Assembly (NCBI RefSeq): GCF_030538495.1
Contig: NZ_JAUNTW010000006.1
Span: 94,008 to 158,007, forward strand
Direction of reading: 5' to 3'
Source of the DNA: Paracoccus sp. (in: a-proteobacteria)
Lineage (GTDB): Bacteria > Pseudomonadota > Alphaproteobacteria > Rhodobacterales > Rhodobacteraceae
Length of the DNA: 64,000 bases
Positions 9,703 through 18,523 of the stretch are shown here, piece by piece (position 1 is the stretch's first letter; the number at the start of each line of letters is the position of its first letter). The translations under genes were made by a program, and so were the position numbers. The notes under the pieces were generated by a model. That model searched no databases and was not told the origin of the DNA. It saw only the letters and a list, made by a program, of their open reading frames with translations.

Positions 9703-10668
9703 ATGACCGCGGCCACGGATTTTAACGATCGCATGTTGTCTTTGGGCCTGGCCCGCGTCAGCGAAGCGGCGGCCCATGCTTCGGCCACGCTGATCGGGCG
9801 CGGCGATGAAAAGGCCGCCGATCAGGCCGCCGTCAACGCCATGCGCGACCAGTTGAACAAGCTGGACATCAAAGGCGTGGTCGTCATCGGCGAAGGCGAA
9901 CGCGACGAAGCCCCGATGCTGTATATTGGCGAAGAGGTCGGCACCGGCCAAGGCCCCGAAGTGGACATCGCGCTTGACCCGCTGGAAGGCACGACCCTGA
10001 CCGCCAAGGATATGCCGAACGCGCTGACCGTGATCGCCATGGCTCCGCGCGGCACGCTGCTGCACGCGCCGGATGTGTATATGGAAAAGCTGGCTGTTGG
10101 CCCCGGCTATCCTGAAAATGTGGTCAGTCTGGATATGTCGCCCGCTGAACGCGTTCGCGCACTGGCGGCGGCGCGCGGCTGCAAAGACAGCGACATTACC
10201 GTCTGTATTCTGGAACGCCCCCGCCACGAAGACCTGATCGCCGAAGTGCGCAGCACTGGCGCGGCCATTCGCCTGATCACCGATGGCGATGTGGCGGGCG
10301 TCATCCACTGCGCCGAATCGGAACTGACCGGCATTGATATGTATATGGGCAGCGGCGGCGCCCCCGAAGGCGTGCTGGCCGCATCGGCGCTGAAATGTAT
10401 GGGCGGGCAGATGTGGGGAAAACTGTTGTTCCGCAATGACGACGAACGCGCCCGCGCCGCCAAGGCCGGGATCACCGATCTGGACCGCATCTATTCCCGC
10501 GATGAACTGGTGACGGCGGATGTGATCTTTGCCGCGACCGGCGTGACCAACGGGTCCATCGTGGCGGGTGTGAAGCGCGAACCGGGTTATCTGACGACCG
10601 AAACCATCCTGATGCGGTCGAAAACCGGGTCGGTCCGCCGGATGATTTACCGCAACCCGATTAAGTGA
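9703..10668 (+). CDS. glpX: Class II fructose-1,6-bisphosphatase GlpX
   Basis: A 321-residue cytoplasmic phosphatase that converts fructose 1,6-bisphosphate to fructose 6-phosphate in gluconeogenesis; in some relatives it also acts on sedoheptulose 1,7-bisphosphate. Metal and substrate motifs are visible: GEGERDEAPMLYIGE, DPLEGTTLTA, MYMGSGGAPEGVLAASALKC and ATGVTNGSIVAGVK. The start is set at 9703 (MTAATDF) because AAAAGGGAAAA lies just before it; an in-frame ATG at 9685 would put the ribosome-binding site inside the gene. It is followed by a strong GC hairpin and then recJ. Confidence 0.95.
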   Translation: MTAATDFNDRMLSLGLARVSEAAAHASATLIGRGDEKAADQAAVNAMRDQLNKLDIKGVVVIGEGERDEAPMLYIGEEVGTGQGPEVDIALDPLEGTTLTAKDMPNALTVIAMAPRGTLLHAPDVYMEKLAVGPGYPENVVSLDMSPAERVRALAAARGCKDSDITVCILERPRHEDLIAEVRSTGAAIRLITDGDVAGVIHCAESELTGIDMYMGSGGAPEGVLAASALKCMGGQMWGKLLFRNDDERARAAKAGITDLDRIYSRDELVTADVIFAATGVTNGSIVAGVKREPGYLTTETILMRSKTGSVRRMIYRNPIK

Positions 10669-10676
10669 GTTGACGG

Positions 10677-10760
10677 TTCGCGGGGGGGGCCAGCCCCCCC
10701 GCGAAAGGATAGGCCGGGGGCCAGCCCCCGGACCCCCGGGATATTTATGCACAAGAGATA
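10677..10760 (+). repeat. Dispersed intergenic repeat, copy A (plus orientation), with terminator-like hairpins
   Basis: This block holds a 12-bp GC stem (10677-10688 with 10694-10705), a second hairpin CCGGGGG-CCAG-CCCCCGG (10714-10731) and the core atatttatgcaca at 10741-10753. The same composite recurs inverted at 60126-60180 and 15159-15209. The first hairpin probably ends glpX transcription. Confidence 0.8.
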
Positions 10761-10845
10761 GGGCGTGGCTGGCGCATCGGGCGGCGTTTCTGTTAGGGTG
10801 GCGCATTGTCCGGCGGGGTCGGATGTTCAGGTAAGACGAAGCAGC

Positions 10846-12582
10846 ATGGCCTATTTGGGTGTGGAATCGTCGCTGACGGGGCGGTGTTGGATCGGTCCTG
10901 ATGCGACGCTGGAACGATTGGCCGAAGGATTGGCCCAGCAGGCCGCGTTGCCGTTGCCGGTGGCGCGGGTGTTGGCCGAACGCGGGGTTCCGGCCGCCGA
11001 TGCGGCGGCGTTTCTGGCCCCGAAATTGCGGGATTTACTGCCCGATCCCTTGACCCTGCGTGATATGGGGGTGGCCGCTGAACGGTTGGTTCAGGCCGCC
11101 ATTCAGGGGCAGCGCATCGCGGTGTTCGCCGATTATGATGTCGATGGCGGGTCATCGGCGGCCTTGTTGTTGGATTGGCTGCGTCAGCAGGGCCGCGACG
11201 CCACGCTGTATATTCCCGACCGCATCGACGAAGGCTATGGCCCGAACGCCCCCGCCATGTCCGGGCTGGCCGCCGCGCATGATCTGATTATCTGCGTGGA
11301 TTGCGGCACGCTGTCGCATGATGCGCTTGCCGCCGCCCAAGGTTGCGATGTCATTGTTCTGGATCACCATTTGGGGGGTGAAACCCTGCCCCCCGCCTTG
11401 GCCGTGGTGAACCCCAATCGCGCGGACGAAGACGGCGCGTTAGGGCATCTGTGCGCGGCGGGTGTGGTGTTTCTGACGCTGGTTCAGGCGGGGCGCGTGC
11501 TGCGGGGCATGGGCCGGGCGGAACCCGATCTGATGGCGATGCTGGATTTGGTAGCCTTGGCCACGGTCGCGGATGTGGCACCGCTGGTCGGTGTGAACCG
11601 CGCCTTTGTCCGGCAGGGGCTGGCCGTGATGGCGCGGCGGGCGCGGCCCGGTCTGGTGGCGCTGTCGGATGTGGCGCGGCTGGATGGCCCGCCCAGCGCC
11701 TTTCATCTGGGGTTTCTGCTGGGGCCGCGCATCAATGCGGGCGGGCGTGTGGGCCGTGCCGATCTGGGCGCGCTGACCTTGGCGAGCCGCGATCCGGCCC
11801 ATGCCGAACGTCTGGCCGCGCAACTGGACGAATTGAACCGCGACCGCCGCGCCATTGAAGCCGCGGTAAGGGCCGAGGCTGTGGCTCAGGTCGAGGCGCG
11901 CGGCGACACCCGCCTGTCATGGGCCGCGGGCGAGGGCTGGCATCCCGGCGTGGTCGGCATCGTCGCCGCGCGGGTCAAGGAATCGTCGAACCTGCCTTCG
12001 GTCGTGATCGGCGTGGATGGCGGCATCGGCAAAGGATCGGCCCGGTCGGTTCCGGGCGTCGATCTGGGCCGCGCCATTCAGCGGCTGGCCCGCGAAGGGC
12101 TGCTGATCAAGGGCGGCGGTCACGAAATGGCCGCCGGTCTGACCGTGGATGCGGACCGCATCCCCGCCGCTATGGATCGTCTGGCCGAACTGATCGCGCC
12201 GCAACTGGCCGCGCGCAGCGGGGTGGGCGATCTGCGCATATCGGGCCTTCTGGACCCGGCGGGGGCCACGCCGGATATGTTTCGGATGCTGGAAGACGCC
12301 GGCCCCTTTGGTCAGGCCGCCCCGGCGCCGCGCTTTGCATTCGGCGATCAGTTGATCGACAGCGCCGCGACCATGGGTGACGGGCATCTGCGGCTGTCCT
12401 TTCGCAGCCCCGGCGGCCCGGCGATCGAGGCCGTCGCATGGGGCGCGATGAACACCCCGCTTGGCCCCGGTCTGATTGGCGCCAAGGGGCGGCGGTTCCA
12501 TCTGGCTGGCAAGCTGGAGCTGTCCACATGGGGCGGGCGCGAACGGCTGCGGCTGCGTCTGGATGATGCGGCACCTGTGTGA
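10846..12582 (+). CDS. recJ: Single-stranded-DNA-specific exonuclease RecJ
   Basis: A 578-residue 5'-3' exonuclease acting on single-stranded DNA in recombination and mismatch repair. DHH-phosphoesterase motifs are present in order: DYDVDGGSSAALLLDWL, CVDCGTLS, VLDHHLGG (the DHH motif), LGPRINAGGRVGRADLG, and GGGHEMAAGLTV of the DHHA1 domain, followed by a C-terminal OB-like domain. The ATG at 10846 (MAYLGVESS) gives the usual RecJ N-terminus; the frame remains open upstream into the intergenic repeat, which is rejected as coding. Pairing with glpX is common in this bacterial family. Confidence 0.95.
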   Translation: MAYLGVESSLTGRCWIGPDATLERLAEGLAQQAALPLPVARVLAERGVPAADAAAFLAPKLRDLLPDPLTLRDMGVAAERLVQAAIQGQRIAVFADYDVDGGSSAALLLDWLRQQGRDATLYIPDRIDEGYGPNAPAMSGLAAAHDLIICVDCGTLSHDALAAAQGCDVIVLDHHLGGETLPPALAVVNPNRADEDGALGHLCAAGVVFLTLVQAGRVLRGMGRAEPDLMAMLDLVALATVADVAPLVGVNRAFVRQGLAVMARRARPGLVALSDVARLDGPPSAFHLGFLLGPRINAGGRVGRADLGALTLASRDPAHAERLAAQLDELNRDRRAIEAAVRAEAVAQVEARGDTRLSWAAGEGWHPGVVGIVAARVKESSNLPSVVIGVDGGIGKGSARSVPGVDLGRAIQRLAREGLLIKGGGHEMAAGLTVDADRIPAAMDRLAELIAPQLAARSGVGDLRISGLLDPAGATPDMFRMLEDAGPFGQAAPAPRFAFGDQLIDSAATMGDGHLRLSFRSPGGPAIEAVAWGAMNTPLGPGLIGAKGRRFHLAGKLELSTWGGRERLRLRLDDAAPV

Positions 12583-12660
12583 TGGGCCGGTCTGACGGTC
12601 TGGTCAGCCCGCGCCGCGCCCGCTAACCTGCATCCAAACGGTGACACCAAAGGGGATGAC

Positions 12661-13353
12661 ATGAAACTGACTTGGCTTGGCCATTCCGGCTTTCGTCTGG
12701 AAATCGAAAACGCGGTGATCCTGATTGATCCGTGGCTGTCGGGCAATCCGATGTTCCCCGAAGATGCCCGCGACGACGCCCTGCGCGGGGCGACGCATAT
12801 TCTGCTGACCCACGGCCATGGCGACCATTCCGGCGACACGCTGGCCATTGCCAAGGAATTGAACATCCCCATCGTCGGCATCTATGACCTGATCAATTCA
12901 TGGGAAGGCCCCGAACAGATCACCGGCATCGGCTTTAACAAAGGCGGCACGGTCGATCTGAACGGCGCGCGCGTCACGATGGTGAATGCCAGCCATTCCA
13001 GTTCGCTGGACGGGCCGGATGGGCCGATCTATGCGGGACATGAATCGGGCTATATGATCGCGGGCGACGGGCATGTGATCTATGTCAGCGGCGACACCGA
13101 TATAATGGCCGATATGGCGTGGATGGGCGAATATCATCAGCCCGATATCGGCATCCTGTCGGCGGGCGGTCATTTCACCATGGATATGAAACGCGCCGCA
13201 TGGGCCGCGCGGAAATATTTCGATTTCCGGGTGGTGATCCCGTGCCATTACAAAACCTTTCCGCTGCTGGAACAGTCGGCAGAGGCTTTGCGTGACGGGT
13301 TGCCCGGCGTGCAGGTCATTGAACCCACCGTGATGAAGGCCATCGAATTGTGA
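12661..13353 (+). CDS. Metal-dependent hydrolase, MBL fold (UPF0173/UlaG-like)
   Basis: A 230-residue metallo-beta-lactamase-fold protein with WLGHSGFRLE at the N-terminus, the metal motif THGHGDHSGD, the second histidine region NASHSSSLDG, the YVSGDTDI aspartate and VVIPCHYKTFP near the C-terminus. This is the pattern of the UPF0173 subgroup related to UlaG. The physiological substrate is not evident. The ATG follows AAAGGGGATG. The last four bases overlap the GTG start of the downstream aminopeptidase gene, so the two are probably co-translated. Confidence 0.85.
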   Translation: MKLTWLGHSGFRLEIENAVILIDPWLSGNPMFPEDARDDALRGATHILLTHGHGDHSGDTLAIAKELNIPIVGIYDLINSWEGPEQITGIGFNKGGTVDLNGARVTMVNASHSSSLDGPDGPIYAGHESGYMIAGDGHVIYVSGDTDIMADMAWMGEYHQPDIGILSAGGHFTMDMKRAAWAARKYFDFRVVIPCHYKTFPLLEQSAEALRDGLPGVQVIEPTVMKAIEL

Positions 13354-15149
13354 CTCTATTTCAGACCTTTGACGAACCGGCGGGCGGCGGCGCACATGCG
13401 GCCCGGTTAAATGTCCTGCGCGCGCGGCTGGCGGCGGATGGGCTGGACGGGTTCATCATCCCGCGCGCCGATGTGCATCAGGGCGAATATGTCGCCGATT
13501 GCGACGCGCGGCTGGGCTGGCTGACCGGTTTCACCGGCAGCGCAGGGTTCGCCATCGTGCTGCCCGATCAGGCGGGGGTGTTCATCGACGGACGCTATCG
13601 CGTGCAGGTCCGCGCACAGGTGGACGGCGCGCAGTTTACGCCGGTCCATTGGCCCGAAACCGGCGCGGCGGATTGGCTGCGTCAGGCTCTGCCCGCAGGG
13701 GGGCGCGTGGGCTTTGACCCGTGGCTGCACACGCGGGCGGACATCGCGGCCTTGGATAAGGCATTGGCGGGCAGCGGCATCGGGCTGATCGCCGTGGATC
13801 AAAACCCGGTCGATGCGATCTGGTCCGACCGCCCCGCACCGCCGGTCGGGGCCGCGCGCATCCATGACGCGGATCATGCGGGTGAAACGGCGGGCGACAA
13901 ACGCGCCCGGATCGCCGCTGATCTGGCGCAGGCGGGACAGGCGGCGGCGGTGCTGACCCTGCCCGATTCGGTGTCGTGGCTGCTGAACATCCGGGGCGCG
14001 GATGTGCCGCGCAATCCGGTGGTGCAATCCTTTGCGGTGATCTGGGCCGATGGCCGGGTGGCGCTGTTTGCCGATCCCGCGAAATTCGACGACGCTTTGC
14101 GCGCGCATCTGGGCGACGGCGTGTCGATCCTGCCGCCCGAAGGCTTCGCTGCCGCGCTGACCCATCTGGAAGGTCCGGTGCTGCTGGACCCCGACACCGC
14201 GCCCGAGGCGGCGTTTCGGATCCTCGAATCCCACGGAACGCCGATCACGCCGGGCCGCGATCCGGCGATCATGCCCAAAGCGCGGAAAAACCCATCCGAG
14301 CTGACCGGGATGCAGGCCGCGCATCGCCGCGACGGCGCGGCCATGGTGCGGCTGCTGTGCTGGCTGGATGGCCAAAACCCCGGTGATCTGACGGAAATCG
14401 ACGTCGTGCAGCGGCTGGAACAGTTCCGCCGGGATGCGGGCGCGCATGACATCAGCTTTGACACGATTATGGGCGCGGGGCCAAACGGCGCGATTGTGCA
14501 TTACCGCGTGACCGAAGCCAGCAACCGCCCGCTGGCCCCCGGCGAATTGCTGTTGATTGATTCGGGCGGGCAATATGCGGACGGCACAACCGACATCACC
14601 CGCACGGTGGCACTGGGCGAACCCGATGCGCGGGCCGTCGCGCCCTATACGGCGGTGCTGCGCGGGATGATCGCGGTCAGTCAGGCGCGCTTTCCGACAG
14701 GGGTTGCCGGCGCGCATCTGGACGCTCTGGCGCGGCAATTCCTGTGGGCGCAGGGTTTGGATTACGACCACGGCACCGGCCACGGCGTCGGCGCGGCGCT
14801 GTGCGTCCACGAAGGCCCGGTGCGCATCAGCCGCGCCAGCACGCTGCCGCTGGAACCGGGGATGATCCTGTCGAATGAACCGGGCTATTACCGCGAAGGC
14901 GCATTCGGCATCCGCATTGAAAACCTGATCGTGGTGACACCGGCGGACGCGGAACCGGGGCGGCAGATGCTGGGCTTTGACACGCTGACGCTCTGCCCCA
15001 TTGACACGCGGCTGGTCGATGCTGGCGCGCTGTCGCTGGATGAACGGGACTGGATCAACGCCTATCACGCCCGCACCCGCACGGAACTCTCGGACCTGCT
15101 GGACGAAACCACACGCGACTGGCTCACCCGCGCCACAGAACCGATCTGA
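13350..15149 (+). CDS. Aminopeptidase P family protein (Xaa-Pro aminopeptidase, M24B)
   Basis: A 599-residue enzyme predicted to release N-terminal residues preceding proline. It has two creatinase-like N-terminal domains and a pita-bread catalytic domain. The five metal ligands can be seen in LLIDSGGQYADGTTDITRTV (two Asp), HGTGHGVGAALCVHEGP (His), LSNEPGYY (Glu) and FGIRIENLIVV (Glu). Translation starts at GTG 13350, which overlaps the preceding stop as GTGA. The long form with two pseudo-creatinase domains matches eukaryotic-type XPNPEP1 architecture, which is common in alphaproteobacteria. Confidence 0.92.
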   Translation: MTLFQTFDEPAGGGAHAARLNVLRARLAADGLDGFIIPRADVHQGEYVADCDARLGWLTGFTGSAGFAIVLPDQAGVFIDGRYRVQVRAQVDGAQFTPVHWPETGAADWLRQALPAGGRVGFDPWLHTRADIAALDKALAGSGIGLIAVDQNPVDAIWSDRPAPPVGAARIHDADHAGETAGDKRARIAADLAQAGQAAAVLTLPDSVSWLLNIRGADVPRNPVVQSFAVIWADGRVALFADPAKFDDALRAHLGDGVSILPPEGFAAALTHLEGPVLLDPDTAPEAAFRILESHGTPITPGRDPAIMPKARKNPSELTGMQAAHRRDGAAMVRLLCWLDGQNPGDLTEIDVVQRLEQFRRDAGAHDISFDTIMGAGPNGAIVHYRVTEASNRPLAPGELLLIDSGGQYADGTTDITRTVALGEPDARAVAPYTAVLRGMIAVSQARFPTGVAGAHLDALARQFLWAQGLDYDHGTGHGVGAALCVHEGPVRISRASTLPLEPGMILSNEPGYYREGAFGIRIENLIVVTPADAEPGRQMLGFDTLTLCPIDTRLVDAGALSLDERDWINAYHARTRTELSDLLDETTRDWLTRATEPI

Positions 15150-15158
15150 ACGCCCGCC

Positions 15159-15209
15159 TTATCTTCTGTGCATAAATATCCCGGGGGGTCCGGGGGGCTG
15201 GCCCCCCGG
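15159..15209 (-). repeat. Dispersed intergenic repeat, copy B (minus orientation), between convergent genes
   Basis: Reading the minus strand gives a GC hairpin (CCGGGGGG-CTGG-CCCCCCGG on the plus strand, 15190-15209) followed by the core atatttatgcacagaagat. It is nearly identical to copies A and F2 and lies between the convergent aminopeptidase P and ecm genes, where the hairpin may serve as terminator. Confidence 0.8.
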
Positions 15210-15237
15210 CCTCTCAACCTAAACCGGCCTCTCCACC

Positions 15238-17196
15238 TTACGCCGCCCTCTCCCCCGGCGTGACCATAGCCACAATATCCATCATAATCGTGTTCAACTG
15301 AAAATCCTTGGGCGTATAGACTCGCGCGACCCCCATCCCCAACAGCCGCGCGGCGTCGTCATCGGGGATGATGCCGCCGACGATCACCGGCACATCGGAC
15401 AGCCCCGCATCGCGCATCCGCTCCATCAGATCCGCGATCAGGGGCAGGTGACTGCCCGACAGGATCGACAAGCCCACGACATGCGCCTGATCGGCCACGG
15501 CGCGGGCGACGATCTGTTCGGGGGTCAGGCGGATGCCTTCGTATGTAATGTCCATGCCGCAATCGCGCGCGCGAAAGGCAATCTGTTCGGCGCCGTTGGA
15601 ATGGCCGTCCAGCCCCGGCTTGCCGACCACGAATTTCAACCGCCGCCCCAATTGGGTGCTGACCTGATCCACGGCGTCGCGGATGTGGTCCAGCCCCTCG
15701 GTCTGGTTGGACGGGCTGACCGACACGCCAGTCGGGCCGCGATATTCGCCATGCACCGCGCGCATCACCCCAGCCCATTCGCCGGTGGTCGCGCCCGCCT
15801 TGGCCGCCGCGATCGACGCGGGCATGATATTTTCGCCCGCAGCCGCCGCCTGACGCAGCGCGTCCAAGGCCGCCCGCACCGCCCCATCGTCCCGGCCCGC
15901 GCGCCATTCGGTCAGCCGCGCGATCTGGTCCTGCTCAACCGCCGGATCGACAACCATAATTCCGCCATCCCCCGCGGTCAGAGGCGACGGCTCTCCCTGT
16001 TGCCAGCGATTGACACCGACCACCACGGTATCATGCGATTCAATCCGGTTCAGCCGCGCGGCGTTTGATTCGACCAGCCGCGACTTCATGTAATCAATCG
16101 CCGCAATCGCGCCGCCCATATCGTCCAGCAACTGCAATTCCGCGCGCGCGCCGTCTTTCAGCGCGTCCACCTTGGCCGCGATCACGGGGTTGCCGTCGAA
16201 CAGATCGCCATATTCCAACAGATCGGTTTCATAGGCGACGATCTGTTGCATCCGCAGCGACCATTGCTGATCCCAGGGGCGCGGCAGGCCCAAAGCCTCG
16301 TTCCAGGCCGGCAATTGCACGGCGCGCGCGCGGGCGTTTTTCGACAGCGTGACGGCCAGCATTTCCAACAGGATGCGATAAACATTGTTTTCCGGCTGCT
16401 GTTCGGTCAGGCCCAGACTGTTGACCTGCACGCCGTAACGGAACCGGCGGAACCGTTCATCCGTGATGCCGTAACGATGGGCGGTGATGTCGTCCCATAA
16501 TTCGGTAAAGGCGCGCATTTTGCACATTTCCGTCACGAACCGGATCCCCGCATTCACAAAGAACGAAATGCGCCCGACCATGGCCGGGAATTCATCCGCC
16601 GGGACTTTGCCGCGCAGATCGTCCAGAACCGCGATTGCCGTGGCCAAGGCATAGGCCAGCTCCTGTTCCGGCGTCGCGCCAGCTTCTTGCAGGTGATAGG
16701 AACACACATTCATCGGGTTCCATTTCGGCAGATGTTCGCGGGTATAGGCCGCAACATCCGTAATCATCGCCAGCGACGGTTTCGGCGGGCAGATATAGGT
16801 GCCGCGCGACAGATATTCTTTGATCAGGTCGTTCTGCACCGTGCCTTGCAGCGCCGAAATATCCGCGCCCTGTTCCTGCGCAACGGCGATATACAGCGCC
16901 AACAGCCACGGCGCGGTCGCGTTGATTGTCATGGATGTGTTCATCTGATCCAGCGGGATCTGATCGAACAGCGCGCGCATATCGCCCAAGTGACAGATGG
17001 GAACGCCGACCTTGCCGACCTCGCCCCGGGCCAGAATGTGATCGCTGTCATAGCCGGTCTGCGTCGGCAGATCGAAGGCGACGGACAGGCCGGTCTGCCC
17101 TTTCGACAGGTTCGAGCGATACAATTCGTTCGATTTCGCAGCCGTCGAATGGCCCGCATAGGTGCGGAACAGCCAAGGTTTATCTTTTTGGGTCAT
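15238..17196 (-). CDS. ecm: (2R)-Ethylmalonyl-CoA mutase (coenzyme B12-dependent)
   Basis: A 652-residue enzyme that converts ethylmalonyl-CoA to methylsuccinyl-CoA in the ethylmalonyl-CoA pathway for acetyl-CoA assimilation. The N-terminal TIM-barrel substrate domain begins PWLFRTYAGHSTAAKSNELY and contains GLSVAFDLPTQTGYDSD, QMNTSMTINATA and GTVQNDLIKEYLSRGTYI. The C-terminal B12 domain has the DxHxxG motif (LDGHSNGAEQ, near residue 528) and VGGIIPDDD. Ethylmalonyl-CoA mutase rather than methylmalonyl-CoA mutase is inferred from the MeaA-like N-terminus and the nearby ccr gene. The ATG at 17196 is chosen because AGGGG precedes it and the family begins MTQKDKPW; the frame is open further upstream. 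Confidence 0.93.
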   Translation of the reverse strand: MTQKDKPWLFRTYAGHSTAAKSNELYRSNLSKGQTGLSVAFDLPTQTGYDSDHILARGEVGKVGVPICHLGDMRALFDQIPLDQMNTSMTINATAPWLLALYIAVAQEQGADISALQGTVQNDLIKEYLSRGTYICPPKPSLAMITDVAAYTREHLPKWNPMNVCSYHLQEAGATPEQELAYALATAIAVLDDLRGKVPADEFPAMVGRISFFVNAGIRFVTEMCKMRAFTELWDDITAHRYGITDERFRRFRYGVQVNSLGLTEQQPENNVYRILLEMLAVTLSKNARARAVQLPAWNEALGLPRPWDQQWSLRMQQIVAYETDLLEYGDLFDGNPVIAAKVDALKDGARAELQLLDDMGGAIAAIDYMKSRLVESNAARLNRIESHDTVVVGVNRWQQGEPSPLTAGDGGIMVVDPAVEQDQIARLTEWRAGRDDGAVRAALDALRQAAAAGENIMPASIAAAKAGATTGEWAGVMRAVHGEYRGPTGVSVSPSNQTEGLDHIRDAVDQVSTQLGRRLKFVVGKPGLDGHSNGAEQIAFRARDCGMDITYEGIRLTPEQIVARAVADQAHVVGLSILSGSHLPLIADLMERMRDAGLSDVPVIVGGIIPDDDAARLLGMGVARVYTPKDFQLNTIMMDIVAMVTPGERAA

Positions 17197-17302
17197 GCGG
17201 CGCCCCTGAAACAATCTTACGGTCAGGACACCCCTATCGCAACAATCATGCGCCGTCAATTCGCTGCAATGCGGCAAATATCGCGCCCAACCGGACCCCG
17301 GC

Positions 17303-17322
17303 GCATCATCAAAAGATGATGC
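17303..17322. promoter_or_regulatory. 20-base palindrome upstream of ecm and the acyltransferase gene
   Basis: gcatcatc (17303-17310) and gatgatgc (17315-17322) form a perfect inverted repeat around AAAA. It sits in the 180-base divergent gap between ecm (start 17196) and the acyltransferase gene (start 17377). Its size and symmetry suit a dimeric regulator site; no regulator gene is adjacent. Confidence 0.45.
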
Positions 17323-17376
17323 AATCCGAACAACGATCCGTTATGGTTGCATCAACCCGATCAGCCCCGAGCCGCC

Positions 17377-18408
17377 ATGACCCGCCCGCTGCGCTATCCC
17401 GTCGAAACCGCGCGCCTTTTGGCGGTGCTGTGCCTGGTCAGTTACCATGTCATCGGCCCGACGGGGGCCACGGCCTTGCAGCAGGGCTATCCGTCACCCC
17501 TGCGCATCTTTGCCGACCTGTTGATCGACGTGCGGATGCCGTTGTTCGCGGCGATTTCGGGGCTGCTCTATGCGATCCGACCGCCGCAGATCAGCCAGCT
17601 GACGACATTTTTCCGGGGCAAAGCGGCACGCCTGCTGGTTCCGGGGGCCGTGGCGATCATCCTGTTCATCGCGTTTTCCAATCTGCTGAACACGCCCTTT
17701 GCCCTGCATGACAATTTCCACCTGCCCTTTGTGCAGGGCTATGCGCATTTCTGGTTCCTTCAGGCGATTTTCGTGATTTTTCTGGTCTTTGCGCCGCTGG
17801 ATGCGGCTCTGAGGCAGCGGTTTTCCGTGCCGATCATGCTGGCGGGGCTGGTCGCGGTCTGGGCGGGGCTGCGCAGCCCGGTGGAGCTGTTTTCCGCACA
17901 GGGCGCGGTGTATCTGTTTCCGTATTTCCTGCTGGGCGTGAATCTGTGGCGGTATCGCGACTGGATCGCATCCCGGCGGGGAGAACTGATCATCATCGCC
18001 GCGACCGCGCTGTCGATCGGAGTGGCGTGGAACATCGCGACGCTGCACGAAACGGGGCAATTGTCGCTGGGGCGGTATGATTTGCAGTCGATCCTGACCT
18101 CGGTCGGGGTGTGCGTGGTGGTGTTTCTGACGCTGCCGCAGGTGCCGGCTCTGGCGGGGTTCGGCGCGGTGTCGTTTACGATTTACCTGTATCATGTCTT
18201 TGGGACATCGGGCGCGCGCCGACTGGCCGAAGGGCTGGGCGTCACCTCCATTCCGGTCATTTTCGTGCTGGGCGTGGCGGCAGGATTTGCGGTGCCGTGG
18301 ATCATTCACCGCCTGTCCAGCCAGCATCCGATCACGCGCGGGCTGGTGCTGGGCCAATGGCCGCGGCGCAGCATTTCGGCAACGCCAGCCACGGCAACGG
18401 CGCAATAA
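17377..18408 (+). CDS. Acyltransferase-3 family membrane protein
   Basis: A 343-residue integral membrane protein of the acyltransferase-3 (OafA/OpgC-like) family. The N-terminus RYPVETARLLAVLCLVSYHVIG carries the family's catalytic-type His in the first helix, followed by DVRMPLFAAISGLLYA with the conserved Arg and about ten predicted transmembrane segments, including FWFLQAIFVIFLVFAPLD and FGAVSFTIYLYHVFG. Such proteins transfer acyl groups to glycans or other surface molecules. The ATG at 17377 is preferred over an upstream in-frame TTG. Its position between ecm and ccr is unusual, and no link with that pathway is visible in the sequence. Confidence 0.82.
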   Translation: MTRPLRYPVETARLLAVLCLVSYHVIGPTGATALQQGYPSPLRIFADLLIDVRMPLFAAISGLLYAIRPPQISQLTTFFRGKAARLLVPGAVAIILFIAFSNLLNTPFALHDNFHLPFVQGYAHFWFLQAIFVIFLVFAPLDAALRQRFSVPIMLAGLVAVWAGLRSPVELFSAQGAVYLFPYFLLGVNLWRYRDWIASRRGELIIIAATALSIGVAWNIATLHETGQLSLGRYDLQSILTSVGVCVVVFLTLPQVPALAGFGAVSFTIYLYHVFGTSGARRLAEGLGVTSIPVIFVLGVAAGFAVPWIIHRLSSQHPITRGLVLGQWPRRSISATPATATAQ

Positions 18409-18444
18409 GCGACATATTCTTTCACATCAGGCCTTCATATGGTT

Positions 18445-18454
18445 GCAATATTGC
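18445..18454. promoter_or_regulatory. GCAATATTGC palindrome upstream of ccr
   Basis: A perfect 10-base palindrome lies 70 bases before the ccr start. The preceding bases tatggttgca (18438-18447) are repeated at 17342-17351 upstream of the acyltransferase gene. A shared TGCA-rich operator is possible but unproven. Confidence 0.3.
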
Positions 18455-18523
18455 GCAGCGGCGGTTACGCCTTGTCGGACGACCGCGCCGATTCTGCACT
18501 GCGGCACCACGAAGGAGACACCG

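Noticed and set aside
10765-10845. Upstream in-frame extension of recJ
   Set aside because: It begins at the end of the dispersed repeat and the family N-terminus matches the internal ATG at 10846.
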